A stretch of 64,000 bases of DNA, taken from Desulfobacula sp. GTDB lineage: Bacteria; Desulfobacterota; Desulfobacteria; Desulfobacterales; Desulfobacteraceae. Within the stretch, counting starts at the first letter, position 1, and each line of letters begins with the position of its first letter. The stretch covers positions 62,001 to 126,000 of the forward strand of contig NZ_JAQYWD010000009.1 of the NCBI RefSeq assembly GCF_030145145.1. The letters are read 5' to 3'. This document shows positions 34,901 to 42,563 of this stretch, one piece after another. The position numbers were made by a program, and so were the translations under genes. Below the pieces are notes generated by a model. That model was given only the letters and a program-made list of their open reading frames with translations. It ran no database searches and was not told where the DNA came from.

Positions 34901-35269
34901 CCCTTACAGAATTATAAGGACCTTGAACCTGAATTTGTAATGGGATACTGGCAACGGAAAAAAGACATCATTGCCGTCACCCATTTTGCCGATTTAATGC
35001 CGGAAGTCCTGTTTCTGGATGACGAACATAACCAGAAGCGGGAAGATCTCATCGCGATGCGGATAAAATTGAAAAGCGAAAAATACTATGCCACAGAACG
35101 GACACCAAATCTTAAGGAAAACATTATCCAGACAAAAAAGGAAATGAGAAAACGGGCGGAAAATGAAATATTAAAGCGGGTGGGTGCCATCCGAAACTAT
35201 CTTACAGATCCTGACAGGGAAAGATATATCTCCCATGAAAAGATTTTTAAACAGTATATGGAAGAATAA
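31955..35269 (+). CDS. Tandem AAA+ ATPase with C-terminal Lon-type protease domain
   Basis: 1104 residues. After a basic N-terminus with a hydrophobic patch (about 50-65, ISFLKESFFFLFFMRR) comes a first AAA module with Walker A GTSGSGKS (164-171) and a Walker-B-like IRHIEEAHSAFG. A second, Cdc48/FtsH-like module follows, with Walker A GPPGSGKT (515-522), Walker B IIFFDEGDAL (Asp577-Glu578) and sensor VLTTNRLDILDPALIRSKRL. The C-terminal part has a Lon (S16) fold: FIIGVGANDLTGMLLPIATS, VTGAVSSSSANSAELDMAVQ, the serine in VGGPSAGYALA (Ser919) and GGSVIIGGHRKKTEKV, where the catalytic lysine would lie (967-969, exact residue unclear). Known LonA, LonB and LonC have one AAA module. An ATP-driven protease, probably tied to the membrane by the SPFH partner, is inferred. 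Confidence 0.85.
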   Translation: MAKRTTKEKTLIRLPEESIKKLENLVNAWSYDTKAFVRSRLNQYKVVHPFISFLKESFFFLFFMRRKKRKMNVLNNPEILRDWKKRFLYSGETNPGASWNMIIEKELTKPEYHYLIAVLDKELTDLHVPFELEETFDKIYRVHIRKEHIEDPDVPKAPIVLIEGTSGSGKSATVRETLEKVVFRNEVIPMVDWKKKKEEILANHSLFTSLEDVDPEFAMKIAKKRKQVFYSRLAQIPVLRFLFKKRIMNNLTYFEERGITVDSSIITPNDYQTALSGEPGNYFKRAMGHPKVTSIRHIEEAHSAFGKSESSPGSGGAEKQQRTLIDTSNIVLDEIIEGRRDCFIIATSDQTHRFDSAIYRRFVEKGCIIDMAKYWMNAENLKKIIYLEIKRHQIPTTYAPDSDSLDDATRKIYEVFKERSLKISPAYVRKLIESIINIRGDFILDFLDSSILVRNAFQLVAKNVYGELYNKVVDRMDRTVKWDEYVGDIKDKFSEMANNCFSYGISEEKGVVLTGPPGSGKTFLVRTWLSSNLKVHDIATSPSALQDPSSPVHGAVSNLEKVYDIAKMIAPTIIFFDEGDALAPRRSATGGQPSDALTNKFLNIIDGEIPLNKVFTVLTTNRLDILDPALIRSKRLKTLEISGHMRQKDIFDIIKKRFETLPHNRQFKIEKIIETAQGICNTPADYTSFTEKAIALCSTEYKVLLKLRQLKKSTQEEKWDFIKLNFKTIIGILDAVKAPPLIKSNIKNDIKNFVAHYAQILVYVDHIYSEQDYPLVEAHLESARREISQSPVRKGSIQLNEFLETELSQEPQVGFIIGVGANDLTGMLLPIATSLTGRVDGSQIIVTGAVSSSSANSAELDMAVQMTKQSAQEALTMVKNYIQELSPNYSIPWIFGDFLQRYSIHHQLLSASYNVGGPSAGYALALNTLSALLRIPLCIDFGITGAPWTKGVRKDEVGGSVIIGGHRKKTEKVLLYLRRMYMPLQNYKDLEPEFVMGYWQRKKDIIAVTHFADLMPEVLFLDDEHNQKREDLIAMRIKLKSEKYYATERTPNLKENIIQTKKEMRKRAENEILKRVGAIRNYLTDPDRERYISHEKIFKQYMEE

Positions 35270-35282
35270 CGGGCCACTTTTT

Positions 35283-35798
35283 TTATTCATCCCTTAATCC
35301 CACGGGTTTGGATAGGATTTCCAACCAGATAACGGCATTTTGAAGGGGGTTGGATTTGAAACAATAAGGCCCTTCCAACCGGCGTATGGGTTTCCCGGGA
35401 GACCCGGATTCTCTCCGGGACCGATACCGAGGTCTTTCTTCCGGCAAAACCCCCTTTTCAGGAGCGACCTTGTCCGGGGGGACAAGGGGCGGGGTGCCAT
35501 CCATATCCGCATCTTCACCGGTGGTGTCCATATCAGAAGCACCATCATTGTCTTCGGCCAGTGTATCCCACAAGGTATCCGGGGTCTTTTCTGTTGGTTG
35601 GGATTGCTGGCCCTGTTGTTCAAGTCCCTGGATAAATTGGCTGATCTGTTCACCGACCCGGTCAAGCAAGGAGGGATTCTTTTTCGGTGTTTTCGGTGCT
35701 GCCGTCTTTTTTTTTCGAGCCTGAAACTGCTTTAAAATGGATGGCAATATAAAAAAGCCAATAATAAAAAGAATGGTGATGATGGAATCAAAATCCAT
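35283..35798 (-). CDS. Small membrane-anchored protein next to the FloA operon
   Basis: 171 residues. An N-terminal membrane segment (IITILFIIGFFILPSILKQF) is followed by a basic stretch (QARKKKTAAPKTPKKNP), a Gln-rich helix (QISQFIQGLEQQGQQSQP), an acidic disordered region (DNDGASDMDTTGEDADMD) and a C-terminal segment (NPLQNAVIWLEILSKPVGLR). No family was recognised. It ends 13 bp from the AAA-Lon stop (convergent). It is on the strand of the NfeD/FloA operon and lies downstream of it, past a short palindrome and a stem-loop. The C-terminal NPLQNAVIWLEIL motif recalls the tails of small proteins found near NfeD/SPFH genes. Confidence 0.75.
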   Translation of the reverse strand: MDFDSIITILFIIGFFILPSILKQFQARKKKTAAPKTPKKNPSLLDRVGEQISQFIQGLEQQGQQSQPTEKTPDTLWDTLAEDNDGASDMDTTGEDADMDGTPPLVPPDKVAPEKGVLPEERPRYRSRRESGSPGKPIRRLEGPYCFKSNPLQNAVIWLEILSKPVGLRDE

Positions 35799-35814
35799 GG
35801 GGGAATCCTTTTAG

Positions 35815-35860
35815 CTCAACTTTCGCGTTTGGTTATTAAAGTGAAAGACCGAAAGTTGAG
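35815..35860. repeat. Short palindromic copy of the CTCAACTTTCG repeat
   Basis: Perfect 11-bp inverted arms (CTCAACTTTCG / CGAAAGTTGAG) separated by 24 bp. They are identical to the outer arms of the 142-bp element at 27054. It lies in the gap between floA and the small membrane-protein gene. Confidence 0.7.
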
Positions 35861-35865
35861 TTTTC

Positions 35866-35913
35866 AAGTAACCGGTCCCTGGCCCGTTATCGGGTCAGGG
35901 GACCGGCTTGTTT
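35866..35913 (-). terminator. Stem-loop after floA, possible terminator
   Basis: Long GC-rich stem (CCGGTCCCTGGCCCG / CGGGTCAGGGGACCGG with one bulge) 4 bp past the floA stop, extended by CAAG / CTTG. There is no T run on the minus strand, so termination efficiency is uncertain. Confidence 0.5.
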
Positions 35914-35916
35914 AAG

Positions 35917-36891
35917 TTATTTTTCAGGGCCTGATTCCGGTGTGGCAATCTGGTCCCGCATCCGTGTATCTGCAGAAATATTTTTCATTCTATAATAATC
36001 CATGATCCCCAGATTACCGCTTCTGAAAGCTTCTGCCATGGCCAGGGGCACCTGGGCCTCAGCTTCAACAACCTTGGCCCGCATTTCCTGAACCCGGGCT
36101 CTCATTTCCTGTTCCTGGGCAAAGGCCATGGCCCGTTTTTCCTCGGCTTTTGCCTGGGCAATTTTCTTGTCGGCCTCGGCCCGGTCGGTTTCCAGTTCAG
36201 CCCCGATGTTTTTGCCCACATCCACATCGGCAATATCAATGGATAAGATTTCATAGGCGGTTCCGGCATCCAATCCTTTTTTCAGGACGGTTTTGGAGAT
36301 CATATCCGGGTTTTCCAGTACTTCTTTGTGGGTGACAGCGGATCCGATGGTGGTGACAATCCCTTCCCCCACCCTTGCCAGAATGGTTTCAGCTCCGGCC
36401 CCGCCCACAAGGCGGTCAATATTGGCGCGAACCGTGACCCGGGAAATGGCTTTCAACTGGATACCATCTTTTGCCATGGCGGCCACCAGGGGGGTTTCAA
36501 TGACCTTGGGATTGACGGACATCTGAACCGCCTCAAGCACATCCCGGCCGGCCAGATCTATGGCAACGGCCCGGTTAAAGGTCAGTTCTATATTGGCCTT
36601 GTCTGCTGCAATGAGGGCCTGGACCACCCGGCTGACATTCCCGCCGGCAAGAAAGTGGGACTCCAGGCTGTCCGTGGGGATGTCAATACCGGCTTTGACT
36701 GCCATGATTTTAGATTCAACAATCAGCTTTGCCGGCACTTTTCTGAACCGCATAAAAATAATATTGATCAACCCGACCTTTGCACCGGACACCAATGCCT
36801 GTAACCACAGGGCTAAATAAGAAAAAATAAAATAAAACAGTACTAACCCAACAAGACCTGCAACAATTAATAAAATAACCATTAAATCCAT
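35917..36891 (-). CDS. floA: Flotillin-like protein FloA (YqfA family)
   Basis: 324 residues, typical of bacterial FloA. It has an N-terminal membrane hairpin ([20 protein letters not shown]), then an SPFH domain ([59 protein letters not shown]), then a flotillin coiled coil rich in Ala/Glu ([39 protein letters not shown]). FloA organises functional membrane microdomains, and in Bacillus its gene is linked to NfeD. Here it follows the NfeD-short gene by 15 bp and the NfeD gene before that, the same yqeZ-yqfA type arrangement. Confidence 0.95.
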   Translation of the reverse strand: MDLMVILLIVAGLVGLVLFYFIFSYLALWLQALVSGAKVGLINIIFMRFRKVPAKLIVESKIMAVKAGIDIPTDSLESHFLAGGNVSRVVQALIAADKANIELTFNRAVAIDLAGRDVLEAVQMSVNPKVIETPLVAAMAKDGIQLKAISRVTVRANIDRLVGGAGAETILARVGEGIVTTIGSAVTHKEVLENPDMISKTVLKKGLDAGTAYEILSIDIADVDVGKNIGAELETDRAEADKKIAQAKAEEKRAMAFAQEQEMRARVQEMRAKVVEAEAQVPLAMAEAFRSGNLGIMDYYRMKNISADTRMRDQIATPESGPEK

Positions 36892-36906
36892 TGAACCTAT
36901 CTCCTA

Positions 36907-37383
36907 TTATTTGGTTTTTTCAACGATAATCCGGTTGCCGGCGACACCTGTGACAACAATGGGCGTACCGGCTTCAATATATTCTCCATCGGTCACCACA
37001 TCCAATCGATGGGAGTTTACTTCGGCCATTCCCGCCGGGCGAAGATCGGTGACTGATTTTCCTTTCATCTGTATATAGGCTTCAAGTCCCTGGTTTTGTG
37101 ACACCACGCCCTCCTGTTTTGACAGCTCCCGCTTCAGGGACAGGGGGGAGTGGGCCAGGATTTTCATCCCCACAACAATTAATACCGGAATCAGGACCAG
37201 GTCCATCCCGGTGAAGAGTATCCCTGCTGCCGTAGATATGGTGGTAAAGACCAGGTACAGGGAATACAAAAAGATGCTAAGGGCGATGGCCGATAACAGT
37301 CCCAATGACGGGATAAAAATTTCGGCAATAATGACCAGAATGCCAATCACTTGAAGCAGAATGGGTAACAGATAGGGTTTCAT
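36907..37383 (-). CDS. NfeD-like short protein
   Basis: 158 residues. Three to four membrane segments (LLPILLQVIGILVIIAEIFI, LGLLSAIALSIFLYSLYLVF, GMDLVLIPVLIVVGMKIL) precede a small OB-fold domain of the NfeD type (GMAEVNSHRLDVVTDGEYIE, TPIVVTGVAGNRIIVEK). It corresponds to the C-terminal half of NfeD without the ClpP-class protease domain. It lies between NfeD and floA with gaps of about 15 bp and likely works with FloA in the membrane. Confidence 0.88.
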   Translation of the reverse strand: MKPYLLPILLQVIGILVIIAEIFIPSLGLLSAIALSIFLYSLYLVFTTISTAAGILFTGMDLVLIPVLIVVGMKILAHSPLSLKRELSKQEGVVSQNQGLEAYIQMKGKSVTDLRPAGMAEVNSHRLDVVTDGEYIEAGTPIVVTGVAGNRIIVEKTK

Positions 37384-37399
37384 TCCGTGCCTTTATATG

Positions 37400-38860
37400 T
37401 CAGGATGTTTTGGGTTTAACAATTACACGATTCTGGTCTATTCGATCAATAACAACAATGGTTCCCTGTTCAATGAAGTCTCCCCGGGTAATGGCATCAA
37501 TTTTTTTGTCGTTTATCATCACTTTTCCTGCCGGCCGGAGAAAGGTGTGGGCCAAACCGGTATCACCCGGTTCTATCCCTAAAGCGGTTGTGACATCCAC
37601 ATGGGAGCTTTCAAGGGTTGCGTCAAGATAAGGGCCATTCACTATTTTTGAAAACTGCGGTAAAACAAAGCGGATCATAAACAAAGAGATGAAAAAGGCC
37701 AGCATAAAAGACCCCAGAACCTGGGCCAGATTTTTCATCAACAATTTGCCTTCCCAGGGAAAGGCGGGGTCAGGGACCACAAATCCCTGAAAAGAAAGGA
37801 CAAGGCCTGCGGCAATGAACAAAAGGCCTGAAATACCGGCCACACCAAATCCGGGAAGAACAAACACTTCCACACCCAGCAGCAGCACACCGATGAGCAG
37901 GAGCAACAATTCCGTATAGTCTGCAAGGCCGACCAGGTATTGGTTACAGAAAACCAACCCCAGGCAGAGGATACCGACCATGCCGGGCAGGCCAAATCCG
38001 GGCGCCTTTATTTCCGTATAAATGGCACCGATTCCAATGAGCATTAATATGGGTAAAATCGGTTGAAGCCGCCTTACCAGGCTTTCAGACCAGGACTCTT
38101 CAATGGTGATGATATCCATGGATTCATACCCTAAAAGGGAGAGGACCTCTTGGATGTCAGTGACACTTTTTTGTGAAAACCCGAGATCAAAGGCTTCAGC
38201 ATCATCCATGGTGAGGAGTTCTCCCTTGGCCACAATGGTCTTTTTAGCAGAGATCTTTTTTTTCTCATCTTCAGTCAGATCGTCAAAGGATATTTTATCC
38301 ATATACGTTTTCTGACCCTCCATCACCACGGAATAGACTTCCATATCAATGGTGACCATGGACTCTGCCAGCACTACAGGATAATTGTTTTTCTTGGCCA
38401 ATGCACGAAATCTCGCCCTCAGGACCGTCTGAATCTTTTCACCGGCCATTTTCTGGCCTTCCTGGGTTTGGGTGATGGGCGCGCAATCCCCGATGAGGGT
38501 ATTTTTTTTCATGAACAACACGTTTGAGGACAGGGCGATCAGGGCGCCTGCGGAAATGGCTCTTTTCTCTACAAAGGCAATGGTTTTTCCCTGGGGAATA
38601 TTTGAAATAAAGTCTACAATATCCAGGGCGGCATCCACCCTGCCGCCAAAGGTATCCAGTTTAAACACAAAGACCGCCTCTTTTTCATCCTGGATTTCTT
38701 CCAAAGCTCTTTTAACATAGGCGGCCATGCCCGGTTCCACAGTTCCGGTAACCGGAATAATATACACTTTTTGTCGGTTTTCAGCAGCACACAAAGGGTT
38801 TCCCAAAAAAAGAAACCAACATCCCAGCAGGATAAATATCAGGTATATTCTTTGCTTCAT
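37400..38860 (-). CDS. NfeD family protein with ClpP-class serine protease domain (NfeD1b)
   Basis: 486 residues. A signal peptide (LIFILLGCWFLFLGNPLCAA) precedes a ClpP-fold protease domain (IIPVTGTVEPGMAAYVKRAL, FKLDTFGGRVDAALDIVDF, with nucleophile region AISAGALIALSSN). Five or so membrane helices follow (about 265-420), then an NfeD OB-fold domain (GDTGLAHTFLRPAGKVMIND). It probably cleaves membrane proteins such as stomatins or flotillins on the outside of the membrane; related archaeal NfeD cleaves a stomatin. First gene of the NfeD / NfeD-short / floA operon. Confidence 0.93.
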   Translation of the reverse strand: MKQRIYLIFILLGCWFLFLGNPLCAAENRQKVYIIPVTGTVEPGMAAYVKRALEEIQDEKEAVFVFKLDTFGGRVDAALDIVDFISNIPQGKTIAFVEKRAISAGALIALSSNVLFMKKNTLIGDCAPITQTQEGQKMAGEKIQTVLRARFRALAKKNNYPVVLAESMVTIDMEVYSVVMEGQKTYMDKISFDDLTEDEKKKISAKKTIVAKGELLTMDDAEAFDLGFSQKSVTDIQEVLSLLGYESMDIITIEESWSESLVRRLQPILPILMLIGIGAIYTEIKAPGFGLPGMVGILCLGLVFCNQYLVGLADYTELLLLLIGVLLLGVEVFVLPGFGVAGISGLLFIAAGLVLSFQGFVVPDPAFPWEGKLLMKNLAQVLGSFMLAFFISLFMIRFVLPQFSKIVNGPYLDATLESSHVDVTTALGIEPGDTGLAHTFLRPAGKVMINDKKIDAITRGDFIEQGTIVVIDRIDQNRVIVKPKTS

Positions 38861-38999
38861 AGAGACAGTCTTTTTTTAAATGATGGTGTATATGATTATA
38901 AGATAGATAATTTTCTCTTTAAGGTCAAGAACGCTTTTCAGGCGAGTACAAGGAAAATGGACCCGGATGACGGATATGCCGGCCAAACTGCCAAAAGGA

Positions 39000-39485
39000 T
39001 CAGGTGATTTGGTTCAAATCAATTTCAGATCGTTTGTCGGTTGTTTTGGAATTATCTGACAAAAAAATTTTATCCGGGCGAAAACAATAGAGTCGTGATT
39101 TGAATTTTGTTAAAAAAAAATTTTTGTTTTCAACAATCTGGGGGCCGAAGATTTTTTTTAAGAAACTGAACTTGGCGACATATTTTTTAACAATCAAGAG
39201 ATATACCGTTGTTTTTGAGACATTTTCAAGCACCCCTGACATCTGGAATCCAAAAATGTTGTCCATCCGGTCCGAATCCTGGAAAATTGAAGCGGAAAGG
39301 ACCTTCTGGTCTTTTGCACATTGGATGTGCCGGGAAGTTTCATTGGAAAAAAAATAGAACCGGTTATTATGAAACACAAAATATACGGGGGAGGACCACG
39401 GGATATCCTTATCTGAAACCGCAAGGGTCATTACCCTTGTTTCCTGGATCAGCTGTCTTGTTTTCTGTTGAATGGTGTTGTCCAT
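39000..39485 (-). CDS. Pyridoxamine 5'-phosphate oxidase-like FMN-binding protein
   Basis: 161 residues with the split-barrel flavin-binding fold pattern (TRVMTLAVSDKDIPWSSPVY, FVFHNNRFYFFSNETSRHIQ, FQMSGVLENVSK, KSRLYCFRPDKIFLSDN). It is similar in outline to the YhbP/UPF0306 and PPOX families. Function is unknown; such proteins may bind FMN, F420 or heme. It lies 20 bp downstream of glnE on the same strand and may be read from the same transcript. Confidence 0.75.
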   Translation of the reverse strand: MDNTIQQKTRQLIQETRVMTLAVSDKDIPWSSPVYFVFHNNRFYFFSNETSRHIQCAKDQKVLSASIFQDSDRMDNIFGFQMSGVLENVSKTTVYLLIVKKYVAKFSFLKKIFGPQIVENKNFFLTKFKSRLYCFRPDKIFLSDNSKTTDKRSEIDLNQIT

Positions 39486-39505
39486 GAAGTATCCTTTTTT
39501 ATCCC

Positions 39506-42406
39506 TTAATCCTGGGGCGTTGATAAATACCGATCATATATGTCCATGACATGGCTCCTGATGTCAGAAAAAGAGGACTCCGGTATCTCAAGGCGTTTTT
39601 CCTGGAGATTGAGTCTGTGTATGGCCTTTCGCATGACCAGATAGGCCTGTTGGAGGCGTTCGCTTTCGCAACCGGTAATAATGCCTTCTCCGTCAAGGCT
39701 TTCCAGAAGCCGGATATTATCTGTCCAGATGATTAAATCCGGACAGACATGGGCATGTTTTAAAATGAGATATTGAACCAGAAACTCAATATCCACAATA
39801 CTGCCCCGGGATTGTTTTAAATCAAAACACTCTTTGGTGCAAGTTAAGCGGTCATCCCGCATGCGTTCCCGCATGTCGCGGACCTCTTTTTTTAAGATGG
39901 CGGCATCCCTTTTTTTTGTCAGAACCGTTTTCCTGATCTCATTGAACCGTGAACAAAGCGACCGGTCTCCGGCAACCGGTCGGGCCCGGATCAATGCCTG
40001 GTGTTCCCAGGTCCAGGCCTGGTCCTTCATATAGTCTTCAAAGGCGTTGATGTGGGAGACAATCATTCCTGAAGTTCCCCCCGGTCTCAGCCGCATGTCA
40101 GCGCCATACAGGGTGCCGGCGGGTGTATGCATGGTTAAGGCATGAATGATTCGCTGGCCCAGGTTTGAATAAAACCGGATGGTATCAATGCTTTTCTCTT
40201 TTCCCACGGTAACACCGGCGTCTTCTTTGTGCAGAAAAACAATATCAAGATCTGATTTATATCCCATTTCAAGGCCGCCTACTTTTCCATACGCAACAAT
40301 GGCAAACCCGCAATGGTCAATGTCTTCTCCGGATAACCCTTCCGGTATTCCATATTTTTGTGTCACAATATTCCAGGAGATCTGAAGTACCTGGGCCAGA
40401 ACGGTTTCTGCAATATAGGTCAAATGGTCACTGACTTTCATCAACGGGTAATTGCCGCTGACATCTGCCGCTGACACCCTCAACATATTGATTTGTCGAA
40501 AGATACATAATTCTTCAAGCAAAAATTCCATATTGTCCGGGGGGATATCGGCCATCCGAATCGTCATCTCTTTTTCCAACGCTCGTTTGCCGGGGGGAAA
40601 ATATAGGGTGGCCGGATGCATGAGTTCATCCAGCAATGCCGGGTGTTTTGACAGAAAAGAGATGATCCAGGGACTTTTCCGGGCAAGGGTGATCAAGGTT
40701 TTAAGCGCGCCTTTGTTTTCCATGAGCAGGGACAGATAGCAGGTCCGTCTTTCAATGGTGATGATCAGATCAATCAATTTGATCAATACCGTGTCAGGAT
40801 CTTTCTGCTCCCCGATTTTTTTGACCAGCACGGGAATCAGCCGTGCCAGTTTTTTGCGGCCATTGGGTGTCAATCGTTTGGTATTTGGATGTTCTTCCAG
40901 GGATCGTAAAATGTCCAGCATCTTGTTTGGGTCTTTAAACCGGCCAATGACCATGGCATCTGCAGCAAACTGGGGGTCATTAATATTGACCCATAATTCT
41001 TTAAGGCGCTGTATTTCTTTGTCTGGTTTGTCCTGTTCTTCTGAAACCAGTAATTGATTGAAATGAAAATGAACGTTTTGCATGTGACCGTTTAGACTGT
41101 CAGCAAACTGCTGCCAGGTTTCATACCCCATGGACAGGGCCAGGATTTCCCGCTGGTCTTGTTTTTTCGGGAGATCATGGGTTTGAAGATCAGCATAGGC
41201 CTGAAGCCTGTTTTCAACCATTCTCAAAAACGTATATGCATTTTTTAGATCTTTTTTTGTTGCTTCATTAATGCAATGATGGGTGTGTAACAGATCCAGA
41301 ACCGTTAAAATTTTTCGTTCCTGGAGTTTGGGCTCCACCCCCCCCCGGATCAATTGAAACAATTGACCGAAAAATTCGATTTCCCTGATGCCGCCGGCCC
41401 CCAGCTTGATATTGTGTTGTAAGCGTTTGTTTTTTACCTGCAAGGTAATCCTATGTTTCATATCCCGAAAAGAATCAAAAGACCCATAATCAAAGTACCG
41501 CCTGTAAATGAAAGAATTCAACACTTTCAATATCTTAAAACCAGCCGCAATGTCACCGGCAATGGGTGTTGCTTTTATCATGGCATATCGTTCCCATTCT
41601 CTTCCCTGGGCCTGATAATAATCTTCAAAAGCAGAACTGCACATCACCAGGGGGCCGCCATCCCCATAAGGCCTCAATCGGGTATCAATCCTGTAAAAAT
41701 TGATTCCATGGGAGCCTGCTGAAAAAAATTTTAAAAATTTGCGGCAGACTTTTGTAAAAAAGACTTCATTGGGAATGATATTTTCCCCGTTGGTATACCC
41801 TTTCTCTGGATAGACAAAAATAAGATCAATGTCCGAAGAAAAATTCAACTCCCCTGCCCCTAACTTTCCCATTCCCAGCACGATAATTCTCTGGAAATTT
41901 CCCTGGCTGTCCACAGGAATCCCATGGTGTTGACACAGGTCATCATGAATAACCGTTATGGCCGCATCAACAATGGCCGTTGCAAGACCGGAAAGATCGC
42001 AAATCGTTTCTTCGAGCCGGGCCGCACCGGTTAAATCCCGCCATGCGATTCTGATGGTTTCATACAGTTTGGTCTGTAAAAGGACGTCCTTGACCATTGA
42101 CACATCCATGTCTGGAGAAATTTTCGTTTCAAGTTTAGTCGCATAGGTCTGTTTTGAATAGGATTTGAACAGATCTTTTGAGTCCATCAGGTCATTAAAA
42201 ATATCTGGATGTCTGGTAATGCTTGATGCGATATATTCACTGAAAAAAACAGCCTTGATAAAATCAGCGGTTAATTCCGGCGCCATATCAAATTGAAGCC
42301 CTTCTTTGTCCAGGCTTTCATTAAAAGAATCAAGCCGGTTCTGTATGGTTTCTCGAAGCGGTTTCTCAAGATGAGGAAAAAGTGTATCAATTATCGTCTG
42401 ATCCAT
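39506..42406 (-). CDS. glnE: Glutamine synthetase adenylyltransferase/deadenylase
   Basis: 966 residues, the full length of the bifunctional enzyme that adenylylates and deadenylylates glutamine synthetase under PII control. Both nucleotidyltransferase domains are visible: the N-terminal deadenylase (IIVLGMGKLGAGELNFSSDI, IDLIFVYPEKGYT) and the C-terminal adenylylase (AIVAYGKVGGLEMGYKSDLD, DMRLRPGGTSGMIVSHINAF). They are linked by helical regulatory regions (KRLTPNGRKKLARLIPVLVK). The start giving MDQTIIDTLF follows a CACCAATGG context with a modest ribosome binding site. No glnA or glnB gene is in the window. Confidence 0.96.
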   Translation of the reverse strand: MDQTIIDTLFPHLEKPLRETIQNRLDSFNESLDKEGLQFDMAPELTADFIKAVFFSEYIASSITRHPDIFNDLMDSKDLFKSYSKQTYATKLETKISPDMDVSMVKDVLLQTKLYETIRIAWRDLTGAARLEETICDLSGLATAIVDAAITVIHDDLCQHHGIPVDSQGNFQRIIVLGMGKLGAGELNFSSDIDLIFVYPEKGYTNGENIIPNEVFFTKVCRKFLKFFSAGSHGINFYRIDTRLRPYGDGGPLVMCSSAFEDYYQAQGREWERYAMIKATPIAGDIAAGFKILKVLNSFIYRRYFDYGSFDSFRDMKHRITLQVKNKRLQHNIKLGAGGIREIEFFGQLFQLIRGGVEPKLQERKILTVLDLLHTHHCINEATKKDLKNAYTFLRMVENRLQAYADLQTHDLPKKQDQREILALSMGYETWQQFADSLNGHMQNVHFHFNQLLVSEEQDKPDKEIQRLKELWVNINDPQFAADAMVIGRFKDPNKMLDILRSLEEHPNTKRLTPNGRKKLARLIPVLVKKIGEQKDPDTVLIKLIDLIITIERRTCYLSLLMENKGALKTLITLARKSPWIISFLSKHPALLDELMHPATLYFPPGKRALEKEMTIRMADIPPDNMEFLLEELCIFRQINMLRVSAADVSGNYPLMKVSDHLTYIAETVLAQVLQISWNIVTQKYGIPEGLSGEDIDHCGFAIVAYGKVGGLEMGYKSDLDIVFLHKEDAGVTVGKEKSIDTIRFYSNLGQRIIHALTMHTPAGTLYGADMRLRPGGTSGMIVSHINAFEDYMKDQAWTWEHQALIRARPVAGDRSLCSRFNEIRKTVLTKKRDAAILKKEVRDMRERMRDDRLTCTKECFDLKQSRGSIVDIEFLVQYLILKHAHVCPDLIIWTDNIRLLESLDGEGIITGCESERLQQAYLVMRKAIHRLNLQEKRLEIPESSFSDIRSHVMDIYDRYLSTPQD

Positions 42407-42563
42407 TGGTCACCCTAAAATTACAGGATAAAAAATACACCATAATATTACCCGCACATTTTATCAAGGACGGATCAGCACATGGAATGAATCCATGGGT
42501 ATTGATTCAAGGCTTGCCCCGGGGTTACACCGGGGTGCCGCGACGGCGACAGGGGGGGGGCGG

